Shown one piece after another: positions 56,559-64,000 of a DNA stretch of 64,000 nt. The stretch comes from Desulfurella acetivorans A63 (GTDB lineage Bacteria; Campylobacterota_A; Desulfurellia; Desulfurellales; Desulfurellaceae), in NCBI GenBank assembly GCA_000517565.1, contig CP007051.1:124001-188000 (forward strand), read 5' to 3'. The translations under genes and the position numbers were made by a program. The notes beneath the pieces were generated by a model. It was not told the origin of the DNA, searched no databases, and saw only the letters and a list, made by a program, of their open reading frames with translations. Within the stretch, counting starts at the first letter, position 1. Each line of letters begins with the position of its first letter.

Positions 56559-56703
56559 GCGCTTTTTAAAAAGGAGAGTAAAATTTTTTTTAAAAAGTTT
56601 ATAAAAAGCGTTTTTAAAACTCTTGACAAAAAAGCGTAATTGGATTATTTTTAACTGTAGGTTTGAGGTTAAGAGAAAAATTATTGCAAGTTAAATTTTT
56701 TTC

Positions 56704-56731
56704 TTGACAAGTGTGAAAAAAGTTGTTAAAT
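56704..56731 (+). promoter_or_regulatory. Promoter of the first porin gene
   Basis: TTGACA (56704-56709) and TTAAAT (56726-56731), 16-bp spacer. Another TTGACA lies at about 56623. Confidence 0.65.
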
Positions 56732-56773
56732 TTAGAAACGAATTTAAAAAAGTTTTCAGTTAGGAGGTTAAGT

Positions 56774-58090
56774 ATGAAAAAAAGGCTAGTCTCACTCGTT
56801 GCAGCAGCTGCGCTTTTGGGCAGTGTCTCATTAGCATCTGCTGGCACAGTTACCACAAAAGGTGACACAAACATTTCTATCGGTGGCTTTATCCAGACCT
56901 ACTTTGACTGGGCAAATAACCAGAAAAATTTGGGCTATCAAGCAAACCCAGAGTATACTGCACCAGGTGTAAAAAATACTCCCGCACAGACATCTTTTGG
57001 TACAAGCACACAATTTTCCAGGATTTCACTAGGCCTTAGCAACCCAACAGAAGGCATAACTGGTGTAGTCGAAGGTGATTTCTTTGGCCCTGGCGCAGCC
57101 CCTGGCACAGGACAACAATTGTATGACAAAGGTAACTTCAGGTTGCGACATGCTTACATTGTAAAAGAATTTTGTCAGGAAGGCTGCAATTACACACCTT
57201 GGCTGTTGATCGGTCAGACATGGGATCCACTTGAGATGCTAAATAGCTTTTCTTTAAATGATATAGTAGGTATAGCTGGTCAAAACTTCGGTGAAGGTGT
57301 AGTTAGGACTTCGCAGATAGGTTTTGGTGTAAAATTTGATCTTGGAAGCGTAAAGCTAAATCCTGGTATTTATGCAGCTAATTTAGGTGGTGATTCCGAT
57401 TTTACAAATAGTTATTTAGTTGCTACTACAGTCCCTACTATACAAAAGCCAGATCAATATACATTGTCCCAAAGGCTTGTTTCACCAGCTTTTGCTTTCA
57501 AATTACCTGTTGAATTTAATACAGGTTTTGGCTCACCAGCCAGTGCTTATGCAGGCTTTGAGTGGCAGCCAATGAAACTTACCAATGCTCCAGCAGGCAT
57601 AGACAACGAGAATGAAAATGCATGGATGGCAACTGTAGGCTTAACGCTGCCTGTATATTTTGTTAACTTAACAGGTAACTTCCATTATGAGCGTGGCATG
57701 ACAGCGTTTGATATGCCACTATTTAACGGTCAATATACTATGCCATCTTTCTACATTGATAGCCCTGGCTCTGTACAAGCAGTTCGTGGCACAAGCTGGA
57801 ACGCACAGGCTCAAATTGATTTTAATAAACTAGCTCAGGTTCCGGTAACATTTGCATTTGGCTATGGTCAAACTGTATTTAGCAATTACGGAGAATTAGC
57901 TGACGGCAACAAGCCTCTTGTTAGAAAGATGGGAACAATGTTTGCAAACGTAAACTATAATTTGACTAAATCTTTGGCATTAGGTTTGGAATATGATAGA
58001 AACAGAACTTACTATGTAGGCGCTGGTAACGATGGTGGTTCTGCACAAAATGGCAATCAAGTATTCTTAAGAGGAATGTATAGGTTCTAA
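56774..58090 (+). CDS. Outer-membrane porin (1)
   Basis: 438 aa from the ATG at 56774 with AGGAGG upstream. Signal peptide of about 23 residues (KKRLVSLVAAAALLGS, cleavage near ASA-GT). The mature chain is aromatic- and glycine-rich with alternating strands, ending in GMYRF, whose terminal Phe is the usual outer-membrane assembly signal. It contains EFCQEGCNYTPWLLIGQT with two cysteines, shared with the next gene. It is a general porin by structure; substrate unknown. Tandem paralogue follows. Confidence 0.9.
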   Translation: MKKRLVSLVAAAALLGSVSLASAGTVTTKGDTNISIGGFIQTYFDWANNQKNLGYQANPEYTAPGVKNTPAQTSFGTSTQFSRISLGLSNPTEGITGVVEGDFFGPGAAPGTGQQLYDKGNFRLRHAYIVKEFCQEGCNYTPWLLIGQTWDPLEMLNSFSLNDIVGIAGQNFGEGVVRTSQIGFGVKFDLGSVKLNPGIYAANLGGDSDFTNSYLVATTVPTIQKPDQYTLSQRLVSPAFAFKLPVEFNTGFGSPASAYAGFEWQPMKLTNAPAGIDNENENAWMATVGLTLPVYFVNLTGNFHYERGMTAFDMPLFNGQYTMPSFYIDSPGSVQAVRGTSWNAQAQIDFNKLAQVPVTFAFGYGQTVFSNYGELADGNKPLVRKMGTMFANVNYNLTKSLALGLEYDRNRTYYVGAGNDGGSAQNGNQVFLRGMYRF

Positions 58091-58115
58091 GATTTAGCTT
58101 TTTTTCTACTGATAC

Positions 58116-58145
58116 AAAACCCTCCCTTTTGGGAGGGTTTTTTTT
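58116..58145 (+). terminator. Terminator after porin 1
   Basis: AAAACCCTCCC, loop TTTT, GGGAGGGTTTT, then more T: a strong intrinsic terminator. Confidence 0.95.
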
Positions 58146-58194
58146 ATGCCCATTTTGATAAGTAAATTATATAGATTAAATTTTTATTTTTTTC

Positions 58195-58223
58195 TTGACA
58201 TATAAAAATAATTTTTTTATAAT
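58195..58223 (+). promoter_or_regulatory. Consensus promoter of porin 2
   Basis: TTGACA (58195-58200), 17 bp, TATAAT (58218-58223): perfect consensus. The leader is about 55 nt and carries AAATGAGAATATT-type repeats around 58250-58270. Confidence 0.85.
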
Positions 58224-58284
58224 ATGAATTAGTAATATTATTACATTCTCATTTAAATGAGAATATTAAAATTGGAGGTGTTAG

Positions 58285-59529
58285 ATGAAAAAAAAGTTGG
58301 TTTCTGCAGTAGTTGCACTATCTATTTTTGGTTGTGTGGGTATTGCAAGTGCTGGTAGTGTTACCACAAAGACTGATACAAATATCAGTCTAAGTGGTTT
58401 TACTCAGATGTATTTTGATTGGGCAAATAACCAGGGATTTTTAGCCAATACTGCAAACCCAGAGTTTATCAAGGCAAACACTAAATCATCTGCGGCACAA
58501 ACATCATTTGGTTCAACTGCAAATTTTACAAGACTGTCTCTTGCATTAGAAAACAAATCCGAAGGCATTAAAGGCTTAATTGAAGGTGATTTTTGGGGTG
58601 GTGGCGCAAATATTTCAACTGATGGTAATGGTAACTTTAGACTTCGCCATGCGTATTTTGTAAAAGAATTTTGCCAGGAAGGCTGCAACTACACACCATG
58701 GCTATTAATTGGTCAAACGTTTAACTCAGGTTTTTATGTTTCCTACACTATGAATGGTCCGTGCAACATTGCAGGCTCATCAAACGGACCTACTAATAGA
58801 ATCCCACAGGTAGGGTTTGGTGTTAAGTTTGATTTAGGAAGCGTAAAGCTAAACCCCCAAATTGCAGCGCAAGATTTATTAACTACATTTATTTCTCAAA
58901 GTGGCTTTGATAGCTATAGATCCACAATGCCGGGTTTGGGTGTAAGATTACCAGTTGAGTTTAATACTGGTTTAGGTAAACCTGCTAGTTTTTATGCTGA
59001 TTTTCAGTGGCAAAATTTAAAATTAACAAAGCAAACAGCTGGTATTGATAGCTCAAACCAAAATTCGTATGAATTTGGCGGTGGGTTAGAGTTGCCAATT
59101 TATTTTGTAAGTTTTAAAACCGATGCGCACTACTCAAAGGGATTTACAAAATATGATTTGCTATATGGCAATGTTATGCCTCCATCATATTACCTAAATG
59201 GTACTTCAATAGAAAAAGTTAGTGCTACAGCATGGGATGCTATGTTAAAGGTTGATTTTAACAGTCTTGCACAAGTACCGATAACAATAGCTGGTGGTTA
59301 CTCTCAGGTAGTATTTGGCAACTTAACTACTCTAAGCAACACAACAACAACCGCGTATGCGCGAAAAGCATCTACAATATTTGTCAATATGGGCTACAAT
59401 TTAACAAAATCAGCAACGCTGGGTTTAGAGTATGACAGGAACAAAACATACTATGTAGGCTCAAACAATGATCCCAATAACGGCAGAGTAAGCAATCAGG
59501 TATTTTTTGTAGGTACTTATAAATTTTAA
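58285..59529 (+). CDS. Outer-membrane porin (2)
   Basis: 414 aa paralogue of the preceding porin: signal KKKLVSAVVALSIFGCVG, then TKTDTNISLSGFTQMYFDWA, EFCQEGCNYTPWLLIGQT, VGFGVKFDLGSVKLNPQI and the terminal TYKF. Both ends are strongly conserved between the two copies, while the middle loops differ, as expected for porins after duplication. It has its own consensus promoter and terminator, so the two are independently transcribed and could be exchanged under different conditions. Confidence 0.9.
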   Translation: MKKKLVSAVVALSIFGCVGIASAGSVTTKTDTNISLSGFTQMYFDWANNQGFLANTANPEFIKANTKSSAAQTSFGSTANFTRLSLALENKSEGIKGLIEGDFWGGGANISTDGNGNFRLRHAYFVKEFCQEGCNYTPWLLIGQTFNSGFYVSYTMNGPCNIAGSSNGPTNRIPQVGFGVKFDLGSVKLNPQIAAQDLLTTFISQSGFDSYRSTMPGLGVRLPVEFNTGLGKPASFYADFQWQNLKLTKQTAGIDSSNQNSYEFGGGLELPIYFVSFKTDAHYSKGFTKYDLLYGNVMPPSYYLNGTSIEKVSATAWDAMLKVDFNSLAQVPITIAGGYSQVVFGNLTTLSNTTTTAYARKASTIFVNMGYNLTKSATLGLEYDRNKTYYVGSNNDPNNGRVSNQVFFVGTYKF

Positions 59530-59559
59530 AAAAGCCTTTTTTTCATATTTAAACCTTTT

Positions 59560-59588
59560 AAAACCCTTCCTTTTTGGGAGGGTTTTTT
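59560..59588 (+). terminator. Terminator after porin 2
   Basis: AAAACCCTTCC, loop TTTTT, GGGAGGGTTTTTT. Nearly the same sequence as the porin 1 terminator, so it was duplicated with the gene. Confidence 0.93.
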
Positions 59589-59840
59589 GTCATTCTGAGC
59601 GAAGCGAAGAGTCCACAAAGTAGATCCTTCGCTGACGCTCAGGATGACTGGCTTCGCTGACGCTCAGGATGACTGGCTTACTGGCTTCGCTTGCGCTTTA
59701 GGATGACGCACACCAATTAGTCATTCTGAAGCGCACGAAAGCGCGCGAAGAATCTCAAATAGATCCTTTTACATGCGTTTTACGATGACACCACCTCCTT
59801 GTCATTCTGAGCAAACTATAGCATAGCGAAGAATCTCCCC
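59589..59840. repeat. Cluster of REP-like palindromic elements, copies B-D
   Basis: The gene-free stretch 59530-59861 holds the porin terminator and then this cluster. Copy B (59589-59648) and copy C (59720-59789) both run from GTCATTCTGA to GATGAC with GAAGA and AGATCC(T) in the middle. Between them the unit TGGCTTCGCTGACGCTCAGG is repeated in shortened forms. Copy D (59801-59840) is a left half only, GTCATTCTGAG to GAAGAATCTCCCC. Confidence 0.88.
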
Positions 59841-59861
59841 ACTTCAATTCAAAAACAAACC

Positions 59862-60119
59862 TTAAACTTCTATATCAATGTGTTTTTTACTGCTTTTTGG
59901 AGTATTTTCTTGAGCTTTTGGTTTTTGATGTTCGCTAATATTTGGATTTTGAGAATTTTGAGCGTTTTCTACTTTTGTGTTTTCTTCTTCTTGTTCTTTT
60001 TTGTGTGCTATTCGCTTTACACTGTCTGCCTGGGCTGCTTGAAGTAGCATGTTATTGTTTACGTTAGACTGAGTGTAGGAGTTTAATATAACACTTTGCA
60101 TATCAATTGGGCCTACCAT
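59862..60119 (-). CDS. Small charged protein of unknown function
   Basis: 85 aa: MVGPIDMQSVILNSYTQSNV, then a helix and a long Glu/Lys/Gln/Asn-rich disordered region, ending KHIDIEV. A start of the M-x-GPIDxQ type with an IDIxV end is, as I recall, shared by small proteins of unknown role in deltaproteobacteria and clostridia, often near flagellar genes. No such genes are adjacent here. It follows apgM by 33 nt on the same strand and may share its transcript. Confidence 0.65.
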   Translation of the reverse strand: MVGPIDMQSVILNSYTQSNVNNNMLLQAAQADSVKRIAHKKEQEEENTKVENAQNSQNPNISEHQKPKAQENTPKSSKKHIDIEV

Positions 60120-60152
60120 TTGCCACTCCTATTTGGTTTTGGGGCATTTTTA

Positions 60153-61295
60153 TTATGTATCTTTAAAAAAGAATTTTCCAAATTCTGTACCGTTTTCTAA
60201 AAAAATACCGATTTTACCTAAATCCTCGCAATATTTTTTTGAGCCAGACTGTCCATGCCAGATGGCAAAAGGCACCGGATCGCTTGTGTGCGTTTTTAGA
60301 CTAATTGGTGTGGGATGATCTGGCAAGCATGCAATTTTTAAATCAAATTCTTTAGCAAATTCAATTGCTGGTGCTGCTATATTTTTGTCAAATAATTCAA
60401 TAGCTTTAATCTTTAGCTCTAAATCTCCCATATGCCCGGCCTCATCTGGTGCTTCAATATGCACATAAGCAAACCCAAGCTCTTTTAAAGCATTGTAGGC
60501 AGCTTTCATTTTGCCGTCGTAGTTTGTATCAATAAAACCAGTTGCACCTTCAACATAAGGTGTTTCAAGTTTTAATAACTTGCCTATGCCTTTCATTAAA
60601 TCCACCGCGCTTATAACTGCGCCATCAATGCCGTAAATTTCCCTGTAGGATGGTGCTTTTGGCGCTTTGCCTTCCCCCCAAAGCCAGATTGCATTTGCTG
60701 ATGTATTATTTATCGGATTTTTTAGGATTTCTTTAGCCATTTGCATGATTTTTATAAGCTCGTTTCTAGCTTCTCCTTTTGGTAGGTAATCGTTTATATT
60801 TTTGTCTGTGATATCGTGTGGTGGTGTAGTAGAGTCTGTTTTGCCATTTTTCCAAACCATTAGGTTTCTGTAGCTAACCCCTGCAAAAAATTTGATATTA
60901 TCAAGCTTTAATTGCTCGTTTAACAAATCAATAAGTTTTTTTGCATCATCTGAGCTAATGTGTGATGCGCTAAAGTCTTTCATAATGTCATTTTCTATGG
61001 TTACAAAGTTGCATCTATAGGCTACATCATCTGGGCCAAGTGCAATATTTTTGGCAAGCGCTTCAATTGGTGCTCTTCCTGTATAGATTTGTTTTGGGTT
61101 ATATCCTATTGCACTTAAATTTGCCACATCAGAGCCAGGCGGCAAACCGTCTGGTACAGTTTTTAAAAGCCCCACTGTGCCACTTGCAAGTTTGTCCATG
61201 TAAGGTGTGTTTGCATATTCAAGGGGTGTTTTATTGTCAAGTTCTTTGATTTTGTAATCTGCCATGCCATCGCCTAATAAGATCAAATATTTCAT
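60153..61295 (-). CDS. apgM: Cofactor-independent phosphoglycerate mutase, archaeal type
   Basis: 380 aa. It starts KYLILLGDGMADYKIKELDN with the metal Asp, and LPPGSDVANLSAIGYNP carries the catalytic Ser (SDVANLS). YTGRAPIEA and the later VHIEAPDEAGHMGD and CLPDHPTP hold the remaining metal ligands. This is the alkaline-phosphatase-superfamily ApgM type, common in archaea and some bacteria, in place of GpmI. It interconverts 3- and 2-phosphoglycerate. yjbQ lies 4 nt upstream. Confidence 0.95.
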   Translation of the reverse strand: MKYLILLGDGMADYKIKELDNKTPLEYANTPYMDKLASGTVGLLKTVPDGLPPGSDVANLSAIGYNPKQIYTGRAPIEALAKNIALGPDDVAYRCNFVTIENDIMKDFSASHISSDDAKKLIDLLNEQLKLDNIKFFAGVSYRNLMVWKNGKTDSTTPPHDITDKNINDYLPKGEARNELIKIMQMAKEILKNPINNTSANAIWLWGEGKAPKAPSYREIYGIDGAVISAVDLMKGIGKLLKLETPYVEGATGFIDTNYDGKMKAAYNALKELGFAYVHIEAPDEAGHMGDLELKIKAIELFDKNIAAPAIEFAKEFDLKIACLPDHPTPISLKTHTSDPVPFAIWHGQSGSKKYCEDLGKIGIFLENGTEFGKFFFKDT

Positions 61296-61299
61296 AAAG

Positions 61300-61689
61300 T
61301 CATCCTTCTATAAATTTTACATACACGCTTCGATTGCGTGGACCATCAAATTCTACAAAAAATATTTTCTGCCAAACTCCAAGTATAATTTTTCCATTTT
61401 CGACTATTACTTCTAATGAAGTGCCAATTAGGCTTGATGCAATATGCGCATCAGAGTTACCTTCAATATGTAAAAAGCCAGCATTTTTGGGTATCAGTTT
61501 TTGCAGGTGGTTTACAATATCTAAACTTACGTCTTTATCGGCGCCTTCGTTTATTGTGATAGCTGCGGTTGTGTGAGGCACAAATATAAGACAAATACCA
61601 TTTTTTTTGGGTAAAACCTGCTGGATTTTATCTGTTATATTTAACAGGCACTTGTGACAATCAGTTTTTATATTGATTTTTTCTAACAT
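61300..61689 (-). CDS. YjbQ/UPF0047 family protein
   Basis: 129 aa. The signature VPHTTAAITINEGADKDV and SSLIGTSLEVIVENGKIILG with PRNRSVYVKF identify UPF0047 (YjbQ). Some members have weak thiamine-phosphate synthase activity, and the family name sometimes reflects this; the true role is unsettled. It pairs with apgM in one transcript. Confidence 0.92.
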   Translation of the reverse strand: MLEKINIKTDCHKCLLNITDKIQQVLPKKNGICLIFVPHTTAAITINEGADKDVSLDIVNHLQKLIPKNAGFLHIEGNSDAHIASSLIGTSLEVIVENGKIILGVWQKIFFVEFDGPRNRSVYVKFIEG

Positions 61690-61727
61690 ATTTTAATACT
61701 AATCACTTTTTGCAAAAAAGTCAATGT

Positions 61728-61946
61728 TTAAATATGGACAAATTCTAAAATTTTGGCTTTTAAAAAAATAAAAAAGATAATTTGCCTGTCTTTGAATTTT
61801 TTAAGTGCAAGTAATGTTTTTTTGATGTTATTTAATCGTTTTAAGCCGTTTTTTTGCAGCGTACTTTCAAGTTCATAAATTTCGCTTTGTATATCAAAAT
61901 TTTTAAGTATCATTTGTATAATTTGTTTTTCGAATTCTTCTCTCAT
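61728..61946 (-). CDS. Possible 72-aa protein
   Basis: REEFEKQIIQMILKNFDIQS is followed by a helix with regular hydrophobic spacing, then a Lys-rich hydrophobic end. No family recognised. The ribosome-binding site is weak. AT-rich low-complexity sequence makes chance possible; it is listed because it fills an otherwise empty 400-bp gap on the strand of its neighbours. Confidence 0.35.
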   Translation of the reverse strand: MREEFEKQIIQMILKNFDIQSEIYELESTLQKNGLKRLNNIKKTLLALKKFKDRQIIFFIFLKAKILEFVHI

Positions 61947-62033
61947 ATCATTCTTTAAGCTATATGGTTTTTATTTCATATTTGTGACTCAATTATGAAA
62001 TAATGTAAATATTTCTAATTAGTTTATATTATC

Positions 62034-62061
62034 TTGACAAATTTTTAATTTTGGTTATATT
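62034..62061 (+). promoter_or_regulatory. Promoter of the FmdE-like gene
   Basis: TTGACA (62034-62039) and TATATT (62056-62061), 16-bp spacer, about 31 bp before the ATG. Confidence 0.7.
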
Positions 62062-62092
62062 ACTATAACAAAATATATCTGGAGGTGTTTCA

Positions 62093-62740
62093 ATGAATGA
62101 TTTTGAAAAATTGGTAGATCAACTAGGTTTAGATGAAAAAAGGTCAAGGCTTCTTGCATCAAGCCTTGCAATTCATGGCCATGTATGCGGTGGTATGCCG
62201 CTTGGCTTTATAGCAGGCGAAGCTGCACTAAAAGCTTTAGGTGTAGAAAGAGAGCAGAATATGGATAAATTTGTAATTCTTGAGTCTGGAGACAATCATG
62301 CAGCAGGCTGTTTTGCAGATGGTGTGCAGTTTTCAACGGGCGCTACATTTGGCAAAGGGCTTATGAAAAAAGACCCAAAAGGTAAGTTTGCTTTCTTGCT
62401 AATAGACAAGCTAACCAAAAAAGCTGTGCATGTACGTATAAAAAATGAAGTGATAAAAAATGCGTTTAATTCACCGTTTATTACAGAGTTTAGAAAAAAA
62501 GGGATAAAGCCATCTGACATACCATCTGAGATTGCTTTTGAGATGCTAAAAAAACCTTTCAATACGCCTGTTGGAGAGCTTATTGAGATTAAAGGTCCAT
62601 TTGAATATGACTTTTTTGAGCCACCCGCAACATTTAACCTTGTAGAATGTGAAGTATGCGGTCAGTTGTGCGCAGAAAATTACGCAAGGATTGAAAACTC
62701 TAAAAAGGTTTGCCTTGAGTGTTTTACTTACTCAAAGTGA
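62093..62740 (+). CDS. FmdE-family protein with C-terminal zinc ribbon
   Basis: 215 aa. The FmdE domain (about 20-160) shows AIHGHVCGGMPLGFIAGEAA and SGDNHAAGCFADGVQFSTGA with conserved Cys and His. The end has a four-cysteine zinc ribbon, CEVCGQLCAEN and CLECF. FmdE is a subunit of formylmethanofuran dehydrogenase, a Mo/W enzyme, but bacterial members like this occur without it. The role is unknown, perhaps related to metal or pterin enzymes. GGAGGTGT precedes the ATG; the transporter gene follows after 7 nt. Confidence 0.88.
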   Translation: MNDFEKLVDQLGLDEKRSRLLASSLAIHGHVCGGMPLGFIAGEAALKALGVEREQNMDKFVILESGDNHAAGCFADGVQFSTGATFGKGLMKKDPKGKFAFLLIDKLTKKAVHVRIKNEVIKNAFNSPFITEFRKKGIKPSDIPSEIAFEMLKKPFNTPVGELIEIKGPFEYDFFEPPATFNLVECEVCGQLCAENYARIENSKKVCLECFTYSK

Positions 62741-62747
62741 GGCTTAG

Positions 62748-63491
62748 ATGCTGACTTTAATACTTGGACCCCTTCTTATATTTATATTTACAATCTTTTT
62801 AACTGTAGCGGGTTTAGGCGCAGCATTTATTGTAATTCCTACGCTGTATTATCTGGGTATTCCACTAAAAGAAGCTATGGCTATTGGACTGCTTCTTAAT
62901 GCTGTGAGTATGAGCTTTGCAAGTATAGGCTACATTAAAAATCACCTTGTAAATTTCAAGGCAGCCACCCCTATAATAGTTTTTGGGATTGTATTTTCAC
63001 CGCTTGGAGCATACAGTACAAAGTATTTTTCAAAAGAACTTTTGCTTTTGTTTTTTGTATTGTTTTTACTTTTTGCCGGTACAATGATGTTGTTTTACAA
63101 ACCAAAGCAAACTGGGCAAAAAAAGGTAAACGATTGGGCACTGGGAAGTATTTTAGGAGTTGGCGCAGGATACCTTGGCGGTTTGCTTGGCGTTGGAGGG
63201 GGAAACTTTATAGTGCCTGGACTGGTCTGGAGTGGATTTAACCCAAAAAATGCATCGGGCACCACCGCTTTTATTGTAATATTTTTGTCTTTTGCGGGCT
63301 TTTTGGGGCACATTGCAATTGGCAAAATTGATATTATGCTGTTGAGCTTATGTATTGCTGCTTCAATTGCAGGTGCTTTGGTAGGTTCTTGGGCAATGAC
63401 CACAAAATTGAATGCCAATCAGGTAAAAAAAATTATAGCTATTGTTTTGTATGTTGTAGCAATAAAGATGATTTGGGGACTTCTAAAATAA
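62748..63491 (+). CDS. TSUP (TauE/SafE) family permease
   Basis: 247 aa, seven or eight membrane helices in two related halves. Signature stretches: AGLGAAFIVIPTLYYLGIPL in the first half and LGVGAGYLGGLLGVGGGNFI in the second. The family exports sulfite, sulfoacetate or similar anions; substrate here is unknown, though co-transcription with an FmdE-like gene is suggestive of metal or sulfur anions. Convergent with the RND gene; a REP element follows the stop. Confidence 0.9.
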   Translation: MLTLILGPLLIFIFTIFLTVAGLGAAFIVIPTLYYLGIPLKEAMAIGLLLNAVSMSFASIGYIKNHLVNFKAATPIIVFGIVFSPLGAYSTKYFSKELLLLFFVLFLLFAGTMMLFYKPKQTGQKKVNDWALGSILGVGAGYLGGLLGVGGGNFIVPGLVWSGFNPKNASGTTAFIVIFLSFAGFLGHIAIGKIDIMLLSLCIAASIAGALVGSWAMTTKLNANQVKKIIAIVLYVVAIKMIWGLLK

Positions 63492-63599
63492 TTTATTGCG
63501 CGAAGTCTTTTTGTCTTTTTGGGAACGCAAAAAAGCGTTTGAAAGGATCTTTACACAATTCAAGGGATTCTTTGTTAACGTATTAGATAACACCGCATT

Positions 63600-63738
63600 G
63601 TCATTCTGAGAAAGCGCAAAGCGCGACGAAGAATCCCATTTACTTTATAATGGTTGCTAGGTAGATTCTTCGCTAGCGCTTCAGAATGACGAAAAAGACA
63701 CTTCAGGATGACTAACTTCGCTTGCACTTTAAGATGAC
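63600..63738. repeat. REP-like palindromic element, copy E
   Basis: 63600-63690 runs from GTCATTCTGAG to CTTCAGAATGAC with GAAGAATCCC and AGATTCTTCGCTAGCG inside, and is a long imperfect palindrome. Shortened right ends (CTTCAGGATGAC, AAGATGAC) follow to 63738. The convergent gap 63492-63765 has no other feature I can see. Confidence 0.88.
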
Positions 63739-63765
63739 AAAATTTGCGTTTGAGTATACTTGTTT

Positions 63766-64000
63766 TTACGTAGTTTTGTTCATATTTTTACCAATAATCA
63801 AATACACTGTAGGTACAATAAATATTGTTAAAAAAGTACCTATGCCCAGGCCACTTGCTATTACAAGACCTATATCAAACCTGCTAACAGCACCTGCGCC
63901 TGTTGCGGCAAGCAACGGGACAACGCCAAAGACCATTGCAGCGGTAGTCATTAAAATTGGGCGTAGCCTAATTTGAGCAGCTTGCTCTATAGCTTGTCGT
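63766..64000 (-). CDS. RND efflux permease, C-terminal end (cut by window edge)
   Basis: 78 codons are visible. RPILMTTAAMVFGVVPLL and FDIGLVIASGLGIGTFLTIF match the last cytoplasmic segment and two final membrane helices of AcrB/MexB-type RND pumps. The protein ends KNMNKTT. These proton-driven pumps export drugs, bile salts or lipids together with a periplasmic adaptor. Substrate cannot be told from this piece. Confidence 0.92.
   Translation of the reverse strand, partial: RQAIEQAAQIRLRPILMTTAAMVFGVVPLLAATGAGAVSRFDIGLVIASGLGIGTFLTIFIVPTVYLIIGKNMNKTT

Noticed and set aside
59589-59840. CRISPR array
   Set aside because: Repeats are palindromic, unequal in length and spacing, partly truncated, and lack constant repeats with unique spacers; no cas genes nearby.

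Overview
The window looks like a chromosomal segment from a low-GC, anaerobic, hydrogen-using bacterium. A member of the Desulfurellaceae (Desulfurella or Hippea, Campylobacterota) is my best guess. This rests on gene content: a Wolinella-type membrane-bound [NiFe] hydrogenase with all its maturation genes, a split-Soret-like cytochrome next to a four-cluster ferredoxin, a tungsten aldehyde oxidoreductase, class III ribonucleotide reductase, a flagellin and twin porins. Taxonomy is inferred, not shown. I saw no tRNA, rRNA, CRISPR array, insertion sequence or prophage.

Layout. (1) 1-1226, minus strand: rpsF-ssb-rpsR-rplI, with rplI cut by the window edge. (2) 1331-6441, minus strand: hydrogenase structural genes (small subunit, large subunit, cytochrome b), maturation protease, hypA and hypB. 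Divergent from these, hypF-hypC-hypD-hypE occupy 6700-11167. (3) 11267-11551: a small RRM RNA-binding protein. (4) 11784-19311: a tungsten island with aorA-aorB-aorC, moeA and a tungstate/molybdate ABC transporter. Its ATPase gene is broken by a -1 frameshift. (5) 19419-31380: housekeeping genes xth, glyQS, guaB, a PLD-type nuclease, a stand-alone ThiD2 domain, lepA, lepB, pgsA, an M29 aminopeptidase and a chemoreceptor. (6) 31531-36988, minus strand: a LysE exporter, a decayed GT9 glycosyltransferase, a PAP2 phosphatase and single-chain pyruvate carboxylase. (7) 37182-43155: an unknown protein, then nrdR-metE-nrdD-nrdG behind two NrdR boxes. (8) 43181-47304, minus strand: an exported Fe-S protein with a split-Soret-like cytochrome, a lipoprotein and flagellin. 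(9) 47438-49936: a DUF2784 protein, then a NifX-like protein with two MinD/ferredoxin ATPases. (10) 49964-53239: a peroxiredoxin divergent from a PerR-like regulator, then a three-gene Fe-S-type operon (diverged IscU-like protein, NifS homologue without its PLP lysine, IscU-MIP18 fusion). (11) 53328-56502, minus strand: gap-pgk-tpiA-secG. (12) 56774-64000: two porins, archaeal-type phosphoglycerate mutase, a YjbQ protein, an FmdE protein, a TSUP transporter and the end of an RND pump.

How it fits together. The hydrogenase would pass electrons from periplasmic H2 to the quinone pool through its cytochrome b. Its small subunit has the CTGC proximal-cluster motif of oxygen-sensitive enzymes. The aor genes match the three-subunit W enzyme known from Aromatoleum (Fe-S chain, W catalytic subunit, FAD subunit) and come with their own cofactor-insertion and metal-uptake genes. 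Pyruvate carboxylase, gap-pgk-tpiA and ApgM together suit gluconeogenesis in an organism growing on acetate or H2.

Most notable for follow-up: the NifS-like protein lacking the Schiff-base lysine between two IscU-type scaffolds; metE inside an NrdR-controlled nrd operon; the frameshifted tungstate ATPase; a short upstream ORF that may couple hypF translation; an inverted repeat over the hydrogenase promoter; and palindromic repeat clusters found only between convergent genes.
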